In this document: positions 34,367-43,876 of the stretch, one piece after another
How the letters are laid out: each line of letters opens with the position of its first letter
Position numbering within the stretch: position 1 is the first letter of the stretch
NCBI RefSeq assembly: GCF_024734895.1
Contig: NZ_CP091430.1
Span: 5,040,501-5,104,500, forward strand
Length of the DNA: 64,000 nt
Direction: 5' to 3'
From: Paenibacillus spongiae
GTDB taxonomy: Bacteria > Bacillota > Bacilli > Paenibacillales > Paenibacillaceae
Made by a program: the position numbers and the translations under genes
Notes under the pieces: generated by a model
Told to the model about the DNA's origin: nothing
Seen by the model: only the letters and a program-made list of their open reading frames with translations
Database searches by the model: none

Positions 34367-34397
34367 AAGGACTTCACATCCAATAGGTGAAGTCCTT
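34367..34397 (-). terminator. Terminator of the large glycan operon
   Basis: AAGGACTTCAC (34367-34377) pairs with GTGAAGTCCTT (34387-34397). On the minus strand TTTTTAATTT follows. It marks the 3' end of the nine-gene operon that begins at 48346. Confidence 0.88.
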
Positions 34398-34448
34398 CCT
34401 GTGCAACCCGAGGCTTGATCAATCCAACAGGTTTTCCAATATCAATAA

Positions 34449-35489
34449 TTATTCCTTCACGGTTCGAAAATCCGTCTCCAGCTTCTCCATTACCGTTCGC
34501 AGCGTAGCCGCTATGCCGCGAATATCGCCCGGGTCCTCACCCAAATCCCCATCGCCGAAAAGGGCTGCGACCAGCTTCTCCCCCGTTGCATTCCATCCGG
34601 TCACCAGCATGCCCGGCATGCGGTCGAATGCGTCGCGCTCCTTCGCTTGCCGGACGGATTGCTCAAGCAGGTCCAGCGCAGCCTCCGGCGTCTTCCAGCT
34701 GGATGGCCATACCGTAAATCCTTTATCCAATAAATGTCCAACGGACGGATACGCATCGAGCTTATCGTAATGCCAGTCGCACAGAATAATATCCTTCGGA
34801 ATGCGGTCCACGGCCGGCCAAATGCCGTACACGTCCCCATCCCACTGCGTATAGCCCATGCCCTCGGCATCGATCAGCCGATCGGCCCACATGAGCATCT
34901 GCACGTTCCGTTTCTTGACGAGATGCTCATAATAGTCGCAGGCCGCCTGCGCGAACAGCTCCGCTTTGTTCTTCCCTTTGCAGCGCGGACAGTGCTCATC
35001 GGCTATGGCGAATACTTCATCCATGCCGACATGCAGGGCATCGGCTTCGAATGCATCGAGCAGCTCATCCATCAGATCGAAGACGAGCGGATTGATATCC
35101 GGATGTGAAGGGCACCAGCTCGGACAATAGAAATCCGGCCACTTCGCATCGGCAGGAACATGCGGCGTTTCATCGAATTCCGGATGAGCCCGCAGCAGCG
35201 AATTGCGAGCCCCTCCCCAGCCCTGATGCCCCAAACATTCTAATAATGGAATAAGACGTATGCCATTCTCCTTGCATAAAGCGGAGAGCTCTCTTGCATC
35301 CTGCTTCGTCAGCGTCCCTCCGGATACTTCCGGATGGGATTCGAAGACGAAGGAGGTGTTGCACTCCAGTATCAATACATTGACGCCCATCGGAACTAAC
35401 GCATCCCGAATGACTCTCTTCAAATTGCCGACATCTTCATGCGATCCGAATCGCATATGAAACCCGCGCAGCAGTCCATCCTTCTCCAT
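34449..35489 (-). CDS. Beta-N-acetylhexosaminidase-like glycoside hydrolase (GH20 catalytic domain)
   Basis: A 346-residue TIM-barrel hydrolase without signal peptide, so it acts in the cytoplasm. The GH20 catalytic pair is seen as D157-E158 in LHVGMDEVF; in GH20 the acetamido group of the substrate helps catalysis and Glu is the acid. RGFHMRFG at the N-terminus and GHQGWGG near residue 90 fit the barrel strands. The N-terminal GH20b domain of secreted enzymes is missing. Being last in the dual-importer operon, it probably trims imported oligosaccharides that carry N-acetylhexosamine. A CPRCKGK motif near residue 167 may bind zinc. Confidence 0.85.
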   Translation of the reverse strand: MEKDGLLRGFHMRFGSHEDVGNLKRVIRDALVPMGVNVLILECNTSFVFESHPEVSGGTLTKQDARELSALCKENGIRLIPLLECLGHQGWGGARNSLLRAHPEFDETPHVPADAKWPDFYCPSWCPSHPDINPLVFDLMDELLDAFEADALHVGMDEVFAIADEHCPRCKGKNKAELFAQAACDYYEHLVKKRNVQMLMWADRLIDAEGMGYTQWDGDVYGIWPAVDRIPKDIILCDWHYDKLDAYPSVGHLLDKGFTVWPSSWKTPEAALDLLEQSVRQAKERDAFDRMPGMLVTGWNATGEKLVAALFGDGDLGEDPGDIRGIAATLRTVMEKLETDFRTVKE

Positions 35490-35531
35490 GTCTGTTTCCT
35501 CCAGTTATGAATTGATGCCCATCTCATTGGA

Positions 35532-36485
35532 TTAACCGACCAAGCCTGTTCTTTCCACGCTCTCGACAAAATAACGCTGAACAAACAAGTACAACAGAAT
35601 CAACGGCGCCATCGTCAGCAAAACGCCTGTATTCATCAGCATCGATTGATACACGGGATCCGGCTCGCCGCCGATCAAGACCCCCATGTCCATAAGTCCT
35701 GTCGACAGCACCTTCACTTTGCTGAGGAACAAGGAAACATAGTAGCTGTCATTCCACTGCCATACGAAGGAAAACAGCAGAACGGTAACGACCGCAGGGA
35801 TTGCGTTCGGAATCATGATTCGATAGAAGGTCTTGAACACACCGGCTCCATCTACCAGCGCAGCCTCTTCAATTTCTTTCGGAATCCCTCGGAAGAACTG
35901 GCGGAAAATATAAATATACAGTCCATTTTTAAGCCCCATGGCAGTCGCAGATGAAATCAAGAACGGCCAGAAGGTGTCGATCAGGTTGACGCTCTCCTTG
36001 CCGGAGAACAGATCGACGAGTCCGAAGAAATCGAAGTACCGATAGGTCAGATAAAGCGGAATCATGATCGTTTGCGGCGGAACGACAATGGTGAAGATGA
36101 CCAGCGCGAACAGCAGGCCGCTGCCCTTAAATTTGAGTCTTGCGAAGGCATAGGCCGCCAGAGCGCATGACGCCAATTGAATCAGCGTCGTACCGCTCGA
36201 TATAAGCACCGTGTTCAGAAGCGTCGAGAAATACTCCGTCGTTTCGATGGCAATTTTCAAATTATCCAGCGTAAAATGCTTCGGAATCCACAGGACGGTC
36301 GGGTCGTAAATATCTGCTTTGCTGCGGAACGCGACCGACAGCCGGAGAAACAGCGGAAACAATATGATGAAGCAGAAGCCGGTAACCAGCAGTGCGCGAA
36401 GGATAATCCATACCCATTTCTTTGTCTTCTCCGCGGGATTGTAAGTGATGACGAATTGTTCGGCGTAAGCGGCGGGTCCTTTCAT
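35532..36485 (-). CDS. Carbohydrate ABC transporter permease (MalG-like), second pair
   Basis: A 317-residue permease with six transmembrane segments. The EAA loop is EEAALVDGAGVFKTFYRIM. ATG 36485 has GGGAGG in its ribosome site and lies 15 bases after the partner permease stop. The insert after segment 4 (YFDFFGLVDLFSGKESVNLIDTF) is longer than in typical MalG. It is the fourth permease of the operon. Confidence 0.93.
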   Translation of the reverse strand: MKGPAAYAEQFVITYNPAEKTKKWVWIILRALLVTGFCFIILFPLFLRLSVAFRSKADIYDPTVLWIPKHFTLDNLKIAIETTEYFSTLLNTVLISSGTTLIQLASCALAAYAFARLKFKGSGLLFALVIFTIVVPPQTIMIPLYLTYRYFDFFGLVDLFSGKESVNLIDTFWPFLISSATAMGLKNGLYIYIFRQFFRGIPKEIEEAALVDGAGVFKTFYRIMIPNAIPAVVTVLLFSFVWQWNDSYYVSLFLSKVKVLSTGLMDMGVLIGGEPDPVYQSMLMNTGVLLTMAPLILLYLFVQRYFVESVERTGLVG

Positions 36486-36500
36486 CTTCCTTTCCTCCCG

Positions 36501-37397
36501 TCAGTCATAATAGAACACTTTCTTCGAGATCAGCCAGGTCGATAGGAGCAGAACGATACCGACGACGGCAAAGTAAACCCATGACATCGCGGCGCTCAAG
36601 CCGAAATCGAACGTACGGAAGGCCGTCTCGGATATTAGCTTATTGATATCGTTATGGCTGAATGAATCAATGATCGAGTAAACCAAATTAGTCAGTATAA
36701 GCGGTGTAAGCATCGGGAAGGTGACCTTCCAAAAGATTTCGTACCCTGTCGCCCCTTCAATCCGGGAAGCCTCGTAAAGGGATGGCGATATGGACTGCAG
36801 GCCTGCCAGGAATATAAGAATTTGCACGCCTGAGGAGCTAATGATTTCATAGATCCGGTCAACCGCTCCGGTTACATAATCAACCAGTATCGGTGAAAGG
36901 CCGGATTCCAGCATGACCTTCTTCAGCTCGAAGCTTTGCAGCAGGTTCCCGCCTGCATCGCCTCCGCCGGAGGAAGCTACCGCTCCTCCGACAAAGCTGC
37001 TGATATCCAGACTTGCGATCGCACTGGAAGCGAGAATGACCGGAAGAAAGAAGATCGCTCTGGCCAGTGCGCGTCCTCTGAACTTCTGATTCAGCAGCAC
37101 GGCGGCGAACAAGCTGAAGATGATGATGATCGGCACGTTGACTACCATGTTCACGACGGATTCCGTCAGCGCTCTCGGGTAATCCGCATTGGAGGTGAAC
37201 AAGCTGTTGAAGTTCTCGAATCCCTCATAGATGACGGAGAAGCCGCCCTCCACCAATTCAATGGAGCTTAGGCTGAACCGGAACGATTGGATGAGCGGAA
37301 GCAGGAACAGCATGACGAGCCCAATCATGAGCGGGACGCAGAAGATGATGCCCCACATCGCTCTGGTCTGATCCAGCGTTAATCGTTTCTTAAGCAT
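36501..37397 (-). CDS. Sugar ABC transporter permease (MalF-like), second pair
   Basis: A 298-residue permease with six transmembrane segments. The EAA loop is YEASRIEGATGYEIFWKV. A Gly/Ser-rich extracellular loop (VGGAVASSGGGDAGG) of about 60 residues is unusual and may contact a binding protein. ATG 37397 lies one base beyond the TAA of the DUF5696-like gene (TAACATG), indicating tight coupling. Confidence 0.92.
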   Translation of the reverse strand: MLKKRLTLDQTRAMWGIIFCVPLMIGLVMLFLLPLIQSFRFSLSSIELVEGGFSVIYEGFENFNSLFTSNADYPRALTESVVNMVVNVPIIIIFSLFAAVLLNQKFRGRALARAIFFLPVILASSAIASLDISSFVGGAVASSGGGDAGGNLLQSFELKKVMLESGLSPILVDYVTGAVDRIYEIISSSGVQILIFLAGLQSISPSLYEASRIEGATGYEIFWKVTFPMLTPLILTNLVYSIIDSFSHNDINKLISETAFRTFDFGLSAAMSWVYFAVVGIVLLLSTWLISKKVFYYD

Positions 37398-37398
37398 G

Positions 37399-39996
37399 TT
37401 ACTCACCACCCAGCTTGTAGCTGTGGGCGTCGATACGAATACCGTTCACCTGTACAGCGGTTTTATTATAGTTCACGATAATCGAAATACCGCCCTCGAA
37501 CGTGGTTTGAACGACATTGCGCTCCAGTATGCGGTGATCCGTAATCGCCTTGTTCCGGACCTGCTTCAGAATGCCGTTAGCTTCCGCATACAGGGACACG
37601 GCCTCGTCGAACCAATCCTTATAATGAAGAGCATACATATCGTTGAACGGCGTATCCTTCACGTCGGACGAGGGGCTGTAGCTCCATTGATAGTAGACGT
37701 TAGAGCCCGTTTCCAGCGCCTTGAGCAGTGAATAGCGAGGGTCCTGGCGCTCGCTCATGTTGAAGGGCTCGCCGGCTAGGTCTATATAGCCGTGAAGCGC
37801 CATCTGATAAAACGGAATTTCTTCATCGGCCAGATTGATCCTGCTGCTCTTCGTCGGCGCGTTCACAATCTGGGTTGCATAGGCCAGACTATAAGCATTG
37901 CCTCCGCTCACCATCAGCTGCCCGGCTTGCTCTTTCAGCTTGCCGGCGGCTTTCACGCTCGCCTGCAGCGCATCCTGTCGGCTGATCGAATGATCGGGAT
38001 CGAAGTCGGAATTGACCTCGCTGCCCAAGTCCCGCAAGGACAACCCGCCGATTCCTAGCTTCGTATAGCTGGCGAGAAACTGGTCAGTCAGTTTGTCCAG
38101 TCCGGTCGCCGATTGAATATAATGCGAGAAAGCGGCCGTATTCTTCACATTATGAATCGGATCATATTCGTAAATCTTAGCCGTCTGCCGGTCAAGGAAG
38201 GTGGCCGTCCGGCTCGGCTTCTTGTACGCCTGCAGCAGAGCCGTGTCCGGGTAGAACGAGACGTTATTCTGCTTGGCATAGTCTGCCAAGGACTTGAATC
38301 CGCTTTTGCCGCCAAGCGCTCCGACCAGCTTAACCGATGACGGGCGACCGTGATGGATGCCGCCGTTAAACCAGCCGATGTAACGGAGCGCGATGCTGCC
38401 GACTCCTTCCTCCTTCAGCTGGCGAAGCACCTGCTCCGCCTCCGCATAGCTCGTAAGCGACTCCGTCGCTTCATACGGGATACCCAGAAACGACTTCTCT
38501 CTCGGGAAGGCGCCTAACAGCTCAAGCATGAACGGCGCATCTCCATCCGGCAGTTTCTTCAGACCGTAAGCCTGCACCAGGTAGTCTCTGTAAAGGCTGG
38601 CCATCCCCGGATAGCTGGCCGAATCGCCGCTTAAGAATGCGTAACGGACCGTGATATCCCCCTGAAAAGGCTTCGTCTCGAACATTGGAACCGAGCTTGT
38701 CTTCGTCCCGGAGGTTAACGTATAGAAATCCATGGAGACGATTTGGAATTTCGCCGATGCCGTATTGTAGGAATCGTTCCTGCCGCTAATATCCGCAGCG
38801 ATCTCAGCCATCGCATCCCCATTCTCGATAATGCCGAGGAAGGCATGATCGTTCTGCTTCATCCCGAACACGGGAAGCCGGGCGATCTCGTTCTGCTGTG
38901 TCCGTTCTTTCATATCGAAGGTGCCGTCCTTCCCATAGACCGGAAGATTGTACGGCTCGGCGTTCAGCCTCTTGCTGTTCAGATGGATGAGCGCCCCGGA
39001 GCCATCGGGTACGAAGATGTAGCCTTCCTGCTTCTCGCTGGCTGCACCGAAATGCTTGAGCACATGCAGGGAGGATATCGGATACGACTTCGTGTATTTC
39101 AATTCCGAAGCCGGAATCTTCACGACCAGGTGGTCGTCTTCAAGCACGTATTCGAGCGGAACGGTAAATTCGGGATTATCGGCGGATGCCTCGCCGGCTT
39201 CACCGTCTCCGCGATCCTTGGCCGCTTCCTCTGCTGTATAGCCGATGGATTCCAGCGTCTGAGACAGCTCCTCCAGCGCATAATCCTGCAGCTTTCGGAT
39301 TTCATACTGCTGCGTTTCTTCATTAAGTCTATACCGGAGCACGACACTGTCACGGACATCTTGATCGGTGATCTGATTCAAGATCGCCTCCTCGAATCGT
39401 TCCTTACCGATTATAGCCGGGATATTGTCCAATCCTTTCGACACATTGCCAAGCTGATAGACGACTTTAACGCCGTGCTCCGTCTTGTCGATAGCGAACT
39501 GCTTCTTGAGCACGCTGTCATTGTAGCTGTTTAAGCTGTTGATCTGACCCTTCTCGTTATAATACGAAACCAGCACCTGCGACGCGGTCTCCGCCTTGAA
39601 CAGCGGAGATGCCTTCGCGTCTTGATCGCGGCCGACCGGATTGGAGAACCAGGCATAGCCGTCGCGCTTATCCTTCACCGCGATCTCGGCGGTTTCCCGG
39701 TTTACATACAGCATCAACGATCGGCTCTCGGCTGCAAGCTCCATCGCTTCCAGCGCCTGCAGCTCCGCAGCCGTAGGGAGCGTAGCGGCTGCCGCATTGG
39801 CCTTGAAGGCTGCCGTTGATACGGCTGTCGACCCAAGCCCCGCGGCATCCGCTTTCCCATCGCCGGAAGTTGAAGCCGGTGCCGATCCGCTTGCCTGCTG
39901 GGAGCTTACTCGCCCGGCAGAATGTAATCCTGCGAATCCGCCCAGGATTAAACTGGCGCAAAGAATGCCAAGCAGCGCTTTTTTTCGTCCGCTCAC
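37399..39996 (-). CDS. Large exported DUF5696-like protein, possible glycosidase
   Basis: About 865 residues, with an N-terminal signal peptide (ALLGILCASLILGG) and an Ala/Ser/Gly-rich linker. I recognise it as the DUF5696 family from memory. By eye it has an N-terminal beta-sandwich (residues about 90-440), a TIM-barrel-like part (about 440-770, with VGSIALRYIGWFNGG, GIGGLSLRDLGSE and VYYQWSY) and a C-terminal beta-sandwich. This layout recalls GH101/GH66-type hydrolases, so an enzyme acting on glycans at the cell surface is plausible, but no catalytic residues are assigned. I choose GTG 39996 with AAGGTGG seven bases upstream over the GTG at 40008. It sits between the YIP1-type gene and the second permease pair. 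Confidence 0.75.
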   Translation of the reverse strand: MSGRKKALLGILCASLILGGFAGLHSAGRVSSQQASGSAPASTSGDGKADAAGLGSTAVSTAAFKANAAAATLPTAAELQALEAMELAAESRSLMLYVNRETAEIAVKDKRDGYAWFSNPVGRDQDAKASPLFKAETASQVLVSYYNEKGQINSLNSYNDSVLKKQFAIDKTEHGVKVVYQLGNVSKGLDNIPAIIGKERFEEAILNQITDQDVRDSVVLRYRLNEETQQYEIRKLQDYALEELSQTLESIGYTAEEAAKDRGDGEAGEASADNPEFTVPLEYVLEDDHLVVKIPASELKYTKSYPISSLHVLKHFGAASEKQEGYIFVPDGSGALIHLNSKRLNAEPYNLPVYGKDGTFDMKERTQQNEIARLPVFGMKQNDHAFLGIIENGDAMAEIAADISGRNDSYNTASAKFQIVSMDFYTLTSGTKTSSVPMFETKPFQGDITVRYAFLSGDSASYPGMASLYRDYLVQAYGLKKLPDGDAPFMLELLGAFPREKSFLGIPYEATESLTSYAEAEQVLRQLKEEGVGSIALRYIGWFNGGIHHGRPSSVKLVGALGGKSGFKSLADYAKQNNVSFYPDTALLQAYKKPSRTATFLDRQTAKIYEYDPIHNVKNTAAFSHYIQSATGLDKLTDQFLASYTKLGIGGLSLRDLGSEVNSDFDPDHSISRQDALQASVKAAGKLKEQAGQLMVSGGNAYSLAYATQIVNAPTKSSRINLADEEIPFYQMALHGYIDLAGEPFNMSERQDPRYSLLKALETGSNVYYQWSYSPSSDVKDTPFNDMYALHYKDWFDEAVSLYAEANGILKQVRNKAITDHRILERNVVQTTFEGGISIIVNYNKTAVQVNGIRIDAHSYKLGGE

Positions 39997-40035
39997 GTTG
40001 TATCCCACCTTCTTCTTCTGCTTCCTCCTGGACCC

Positions 40036-42093
40036 TTACACACGGAACGCCAGCTCGTTATAGATGGAGGTGACGAAATTGACCATCTGCTGCATCATGC
40101 TGAAGAACAGCACGCCCAGGAAGATGAGAATTCCGATCACGACCAGTGTCAGGATCATCGTAACGATCGTTTTGCCTGCGCTGTATTGATGAACGGTCAT
40201 CGTGCCGACAAACAGCAGCCCGATAAACCAGATGAAGGCGATTGCATCCAGCAGGTAGTAGAACGAACTCTCCTCGCTCGTTATAACCTGGCTGTACAGC
40301 ACCTGCGGGATGTAGATCAAGACAAGCGGCATGAGCGCATAACCGGTCGCCATCACAATCTCTTTGAACTTGCCTTCCCCATCCATCAACGTGGTGAGCG
40401 ACCAGTTCGCTACGCACCATAGCAGGAATGGCAGCAAAATATATTGCAATTCGTCAATACTGTTCAGGTCGGACAAATTATTGTAGTTAACGATAAATGC
40501 GCTGTACTGCCGCTTAATGATGGTAACGATGACCAGCAGGAAGACGATCCCTACGGCCACCTTCACCCGTCCTTTGTTCTCGAACTTCATCTCCCAGAAG
40601 CCGTTGAACGGATGCAGCATCGTATAGAACGGATTTTTCAATATTCCAACTTCATTGTAATGCCGTCCCGCCATTCTTCTCTTGCCAAGTCTGACAGCGA
40701 GGAACAGCAAGCCGGCGAAGGCCGCAATACTGGCAACGATGTAACCGAACCGCTCGAGTACGACTTCCTTCCGATAGCGCTTGAACGCTTCAGAGTAGTA
40801 TTCACGGCTGTTGCCCAGCTCGAAGTAGGCCATCGCTTCACGATTATCGCCTGCCTTAAGCAGCGACTTTCCAATGCCGATATACCCGACTTCGAAATTC
40901 GCGTTCAATTGGAGCACCTGCCGCCATGCCCGGCTCGATTCCTCCGACTTCCCGTTATAGAGCGCAATGACAGCTTCGCGGATCAGGCTCCCGTAACGCG
41001 TCGGCTCGAACACCGATATTCTTCCGTAATCCTTATCCAGAACAACGACCCGGTTACCCAGCATGTCAATGGCTGCCGGAGTGCGGAAATTATCATGCTT
41101 GCTGCCCAGCCCGCCGAAAGTGTACAGCAGGTTTCCGTCCTTGTCGTACGTAAAGATCCGCCCGCGCTTGGAATCAAGCGCATTATACAAGCCGCCTTCA
41201 TCGGAAGCCACATCGACGAGAATCGAGCTGCCCGGCGTGCTTCCAATGTTCAGCGTGTTAATGTCGCCCTTGGGCGGAAAATAGCCTTTGCTCCGCAATA
41301 TGTCGGCGCCCGATGGATTAAGCATCTTCAGCGGGCGGTCGGAATTTTCCTCCGAGGTCGTCGTATAGATGAATCCGTTCTCATCCAGATCCAGATTGTT
41401 GAACTCGAGCGGGATGAACAGCTCCATCTGATCCCGCTGCGCTTTGGTCGAGATTCGCTTCCAGAACAAGTCGAGCGGGTCGAACCGGACCCGATTCGTT
41501 CCGATGAAGCCAATGAAAGTCCCGTCCGAATCGAACTCGATGATGCCCTCGTACGATCCCCGGCTGACGACGTAGATCCGCTCGGCCCGGTCTACGATCA
41601 CTTTAATCGGCGTAAACTGAAATCCGGCTCTGAGCAGGATCGATTTCGGCTCGCCGATCACGCGAAGGAGCTTCCCGTCCTTATGCAGGACGACGATTCT
41701 TCTATTTTGCGTATCTGCAACATAGATGCGTCCCTTCCCGTCTACGAACACCCCTTCCGGCTGCTTGAACGCATCCGGCTTGCCGCCGTTCTCGAACGTT
41801 TCGATAACTCGCGTCATGCGAAGCTGTTCATCCATGACGACGATCCGGTTATTGCCCGTATCGGCGACATAGATACGGTCATCAGGCCCGACGAATAAAT
41901 CCTGCGGGGTGGCGAATGATCCGATGTTCAGATCCTTGCCGGTGACCAGCTGCTCCAATACATAGGGACTCGGAGACGGAACCGCCTCACCCCAAAAATT
42001 ATAGTTGTAATTGTCCTTCGGTTCGGCGGATACAGGAGCTGCCACCCCGGCCAAGAACGTGATGATAAATAGTATGGCAATCGTTCTTTTCAA
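40036..42093 (-). CDS. NHL beta-propeller, TPR and YIP1-domain membrane protein
   Basis: A 685-residue three-part protein. A signal peptide (residues 1-23) is followed by an NHL-type beta-propeller at about 50-360 with repeats such as IYVADTGNNRIVVMDE and IYVADTQNRRIVVLHK. A short TPR-like helical stretch (VLQLNANFEVGYIGIGKSLLKAG in part) lies at about 390-430. A transmembrane segment at about 450 and a five-segment YIP1-type membrane domain fill the C-terminus. The propeller would face outside. The start is TTG 42093 behind AGGGGGGAG. Its role is unknown; it may scaffold the import complex or sense the glycan. It lies 14 bases after the first permease pair. Confidence 0.82.
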   Translation of the reverse strand: MKRTIAILFIITFLAGVAAPVSAEPKDNYNYNFWGEAVPSPSPYVLEQLVTGKDLNIGSFATPQDLFVGPDDRIYVADTGNNRIVVMDEQLRMTRVIETFENGGKPDAFKQPEGVFVDGKGRIYVADTQNRRIVVLHKDGKLLRVIGEPKSILLRAGFQFTPIKVIVDRAERIYVVSRGSYEGIIEFDSDGTFIGFIGTNRVRFDPLDLFWKRISTKAQRDQMELFIPLEFNNLDLDENGFIYTTTSEENSDRPLKMLNPSGADILRSKGYFPPKGDINTLNIGSTPGSSILVDVASDEGGLYNALDSKRGRIFTYDKDGNLLYTFGGLGSKHDNFRTPAAIDMLGNRVVVLDKDYGRISVFEPTRYGSLIREAVIALYNGKSEESSRAWRQVLQLNANFEVGYIGIGKSLLKAGDNREAMAYFELGNSREYYSEAFKRYRKEVVLERFGYIVASIAAFAGLLFLAVRLGKRRMAGRHYNEVGILKNPFYTMLHPFNGFWEMKFENKGRVKVAVGIVFLLVIVTIIKRQYSAFIVNYNNLSDLNSIDELQYILLPFLLWCVANWSLTTLMDGEGKFKEIVMATGYALMPLVLIYIPQVLYSQVITSEESSFYYLLDAIAFIWFIGLLFVGTMTVHQYSAGKTIVTMILTLVVIGILIFLGVLFFSMMQQMVNFVTSIYNELAFRV

Positions 42094-42107
42094 TCGGCTC
42101 CCCCCTG

Positions 42108-42974
42108 TTATTCCTTCAGGCCCGATGTGGACATCGTCTGAATAATATTGCTTTGCGTTACGATAAACACGGTAACGGGCACCGTCAGCATCAGAAGCGC
42201 GACGGCCGACATCGGCCCCGTCCGGACGAGTCCGCCGGCTCCGACCTGCCCGAACACATAGTCAACCGTCTTTAACTGCTCGCTATAGATAAACTTCACG
42301 GATCCGCTCGTCCATAAATTTTGCAGCGAGAAGATGATCAGCGTAAGCCATGCCGGTTTTACGATCGGCATAATGATTTGCCAGAAAATCCGGTATTCGC
42401 TGGCGCCGTCGATCTTGGCCGCCTCCAGCAGCGCATCGGGAATTTGTTCCATGAACTGCTTCATCAAATACAGTCCGAGCGTCATCCCGAATGCGGGCAG
42501 GATAATGGCCCAATGCGTATTGATGAGCCCCAGCCACGAAATGGTCATGTAGTTCGGCACCTGCGTCACGTACGAAGTGAACATCAGGGACAGTACCACG
42601 ATGCTGAACAGTACGTTCCGCCCCGGGAATTTGATTTTTGCAAGCGGATACGCTGCAGCCGAGGCTAGAATTACGTGTCCTACCGTCCCGGTGATGGTGA
42701 TGAAGAAGGTATTAAACACATAACGCGAGAACGGTACCCAGGAGTCGGAGAAAATATTGATCAGGTCGGTAAAGTTCTTGAACGTCGGATTGCGGACAAG
42801 CAGCTTGGGCGGGAATTGAAAGATTTCATCGATCGGCTTGAACGCGTTGCTGATCGTGAATACCAAGGGAAGCGCCATGAAGCTGGCTACCCCGCCGATC
42901 AGAATAAACAACACGATATCCATGCCCCATGAGCGGTTCAATCGCTTCCCTGCATTTAACTTTAATGTCTTCAT
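42108..42974 (-). CDS. Carbohydrate ABC transporter permease (MalG-like), first pair
   Basis: A 288-residue permease with six transmembrane segments and the EAA loop LEAAKIDGASEYRIFWQI. The ATG at 42974 lies one base after the TAG of the preceding permease. The C-terminus ends STSGLKE, which fits MalG-type docking tails. It pairs with the next listed permease. Confidence 0.94.
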   Translation of the reverse strand: MKTLKLNAGKRLNRSWGMDIVLFILIGGVASFMALPLVFTISNAFKPIDEIFQFPPKLLVRNPTFKNFTDLINIFSDSWVPFSRYVFNTFFITITGTVGHVILASAAAYPLAKIKFPGRNVLFSIVVLSLMFTSYVTQVPNYMTISWLGLINTHWAIILPAFGMTLGLYLMKQFMEQIPDALLEAAKIDGASEYRIFWQIIMPIVKPAWLTLIIFSLQNLWTSGSVKFIYSEQLKTVDYVFGQVGAGGLVRTGPMSAVALLMLTVPVTVFIVTQSNIIQTMSTSGLKE

Positions 42975-42975
42975 G

Positions 42976-43821
42976 CTAGTCGCCCACCTTCTTCAGCAGG
43001 GTCTGAATGATCAGATTGGTCAGGAGCATGATCGAGAACAGAACTGTCGCAATGGCGGAAGCATAGCCCAGCTCAAATCGAATCGTACCGTAATCGACCA
43101 GATGCGTAACAACGGTATGCGCGGCATAATCAACGCTCGGAAATCCGAGCAGCTGCATGGAAACTTCAGCGACGGCGAACGCAATCGAAATTTGGATAAC
43201 GGCTCCGAACATCAGCTGCGGGCGCATCGCCGGCAGCGTAATGAACCAAAGCTCCTGCCATCGGTTGCGGACACCGTCAATCGCCCCTGCCTCATACAGG
43301 GACCGGTCGACATTCTGAAGTCCGGCGATGAAGGCCAGGAATGACGTTCCCAAGCTGAGCCACAGCTGCACGATGATCAGAATGCCGAGCATATAGCGCG
43401 GATCCTGCAGCCACTGGATCGGTTCGAGAATGAAACCCCAGTTGATTAAGAAGGCATTGGCAAACCCGTAGCTGTCGCTTGCGAAGAGCAGCTGCCAGAT
43501 CAAGTAGGTATTGCCCGAGATGGACGGCACATACAAGATGAGCGTCAGCACGGCACGCAGCTTCGGAGGAAACTCGTTGATCAGCCATGCGAACAGAAAG
43601 CATGCCATGTAGCTGACAGGACCCGTGATCGCCGCGAACAGCAGCGTATTCTTCAGGGCGAGCATAAACACTTCATCCTGGACAAACATGCGGGTATAAT
43701 TCGACCATCCGGCCCAAGTCGGCGGCTCCAGCATATTGAAGTTCGTAAAGCTGAGCAGCAGGGACATCGTAACCGGAAGAACGGTAAAGGTAATGAAAAT
43801 AATGAAATACGGAGCCATCAA
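42976..43821 (-). CDS. Sugar ABC transporter permease (MalF-like), first pair, start codon disturbed
   Basis: A permease with the EAA loop YEAGAIDGVRNRWQEL and six transmembrane segments. The first conventional in-frame start is TTG/ATG at 43821/43818, inside the expected first membrane segment and without a ribosome site. Upstream the frame remains open through IKTVVEIKKHKQAYVL, a normal cytoplasmic tail, back to the previous gene's stop. An ATG at 43880 overlapping that stop (ATGA) is out of frame by one base. Either a non-AUG start (ATC/ATA near 43872-43864), a frameshift, or a sequence error in GGGG is needed. With the tail, the protein would be about 300 residues. Confidence 0.88.
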   Translation of the reverse strand: MMAPYFIIFITFTVLPVTMSLLLSFTNFNMLEPPTWAGWSNYTRMFVQDEVFMLALKNTLLFAAITGPVSYMACFLFAWLINEFPPKLRAVLTLILYVPSISGNTYLIWQLLFASDSYGFANAFLINWGFILEPIQWLQDPRYMLGILIIVQLWLSLGTSFLAFIAGLQNVDRSLYEAGAIDGVRNRWQELWFITLPAMRPQLMFGAVIQISIAFAVAEVSMQLLGFPSVDYAAHTVVTHLVDYGTIRFELGYASAIATVLFSIMLLTNLIIQTLLKKVGD

Positions 43822-43876
43822 TACATAGGCCTGTTTATGCTTCTTGATTTCGACGACTGTCTTTATGATGATCCCC

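Noticed and set aside
40444..41898. Plus-strand ORF of 484 codons opposite the NHL-YIP1 gene
   Set aside because: It is antisense to a gene with signal peptide, repeats and membrane domain; it has no ribosome site or family resemblance.
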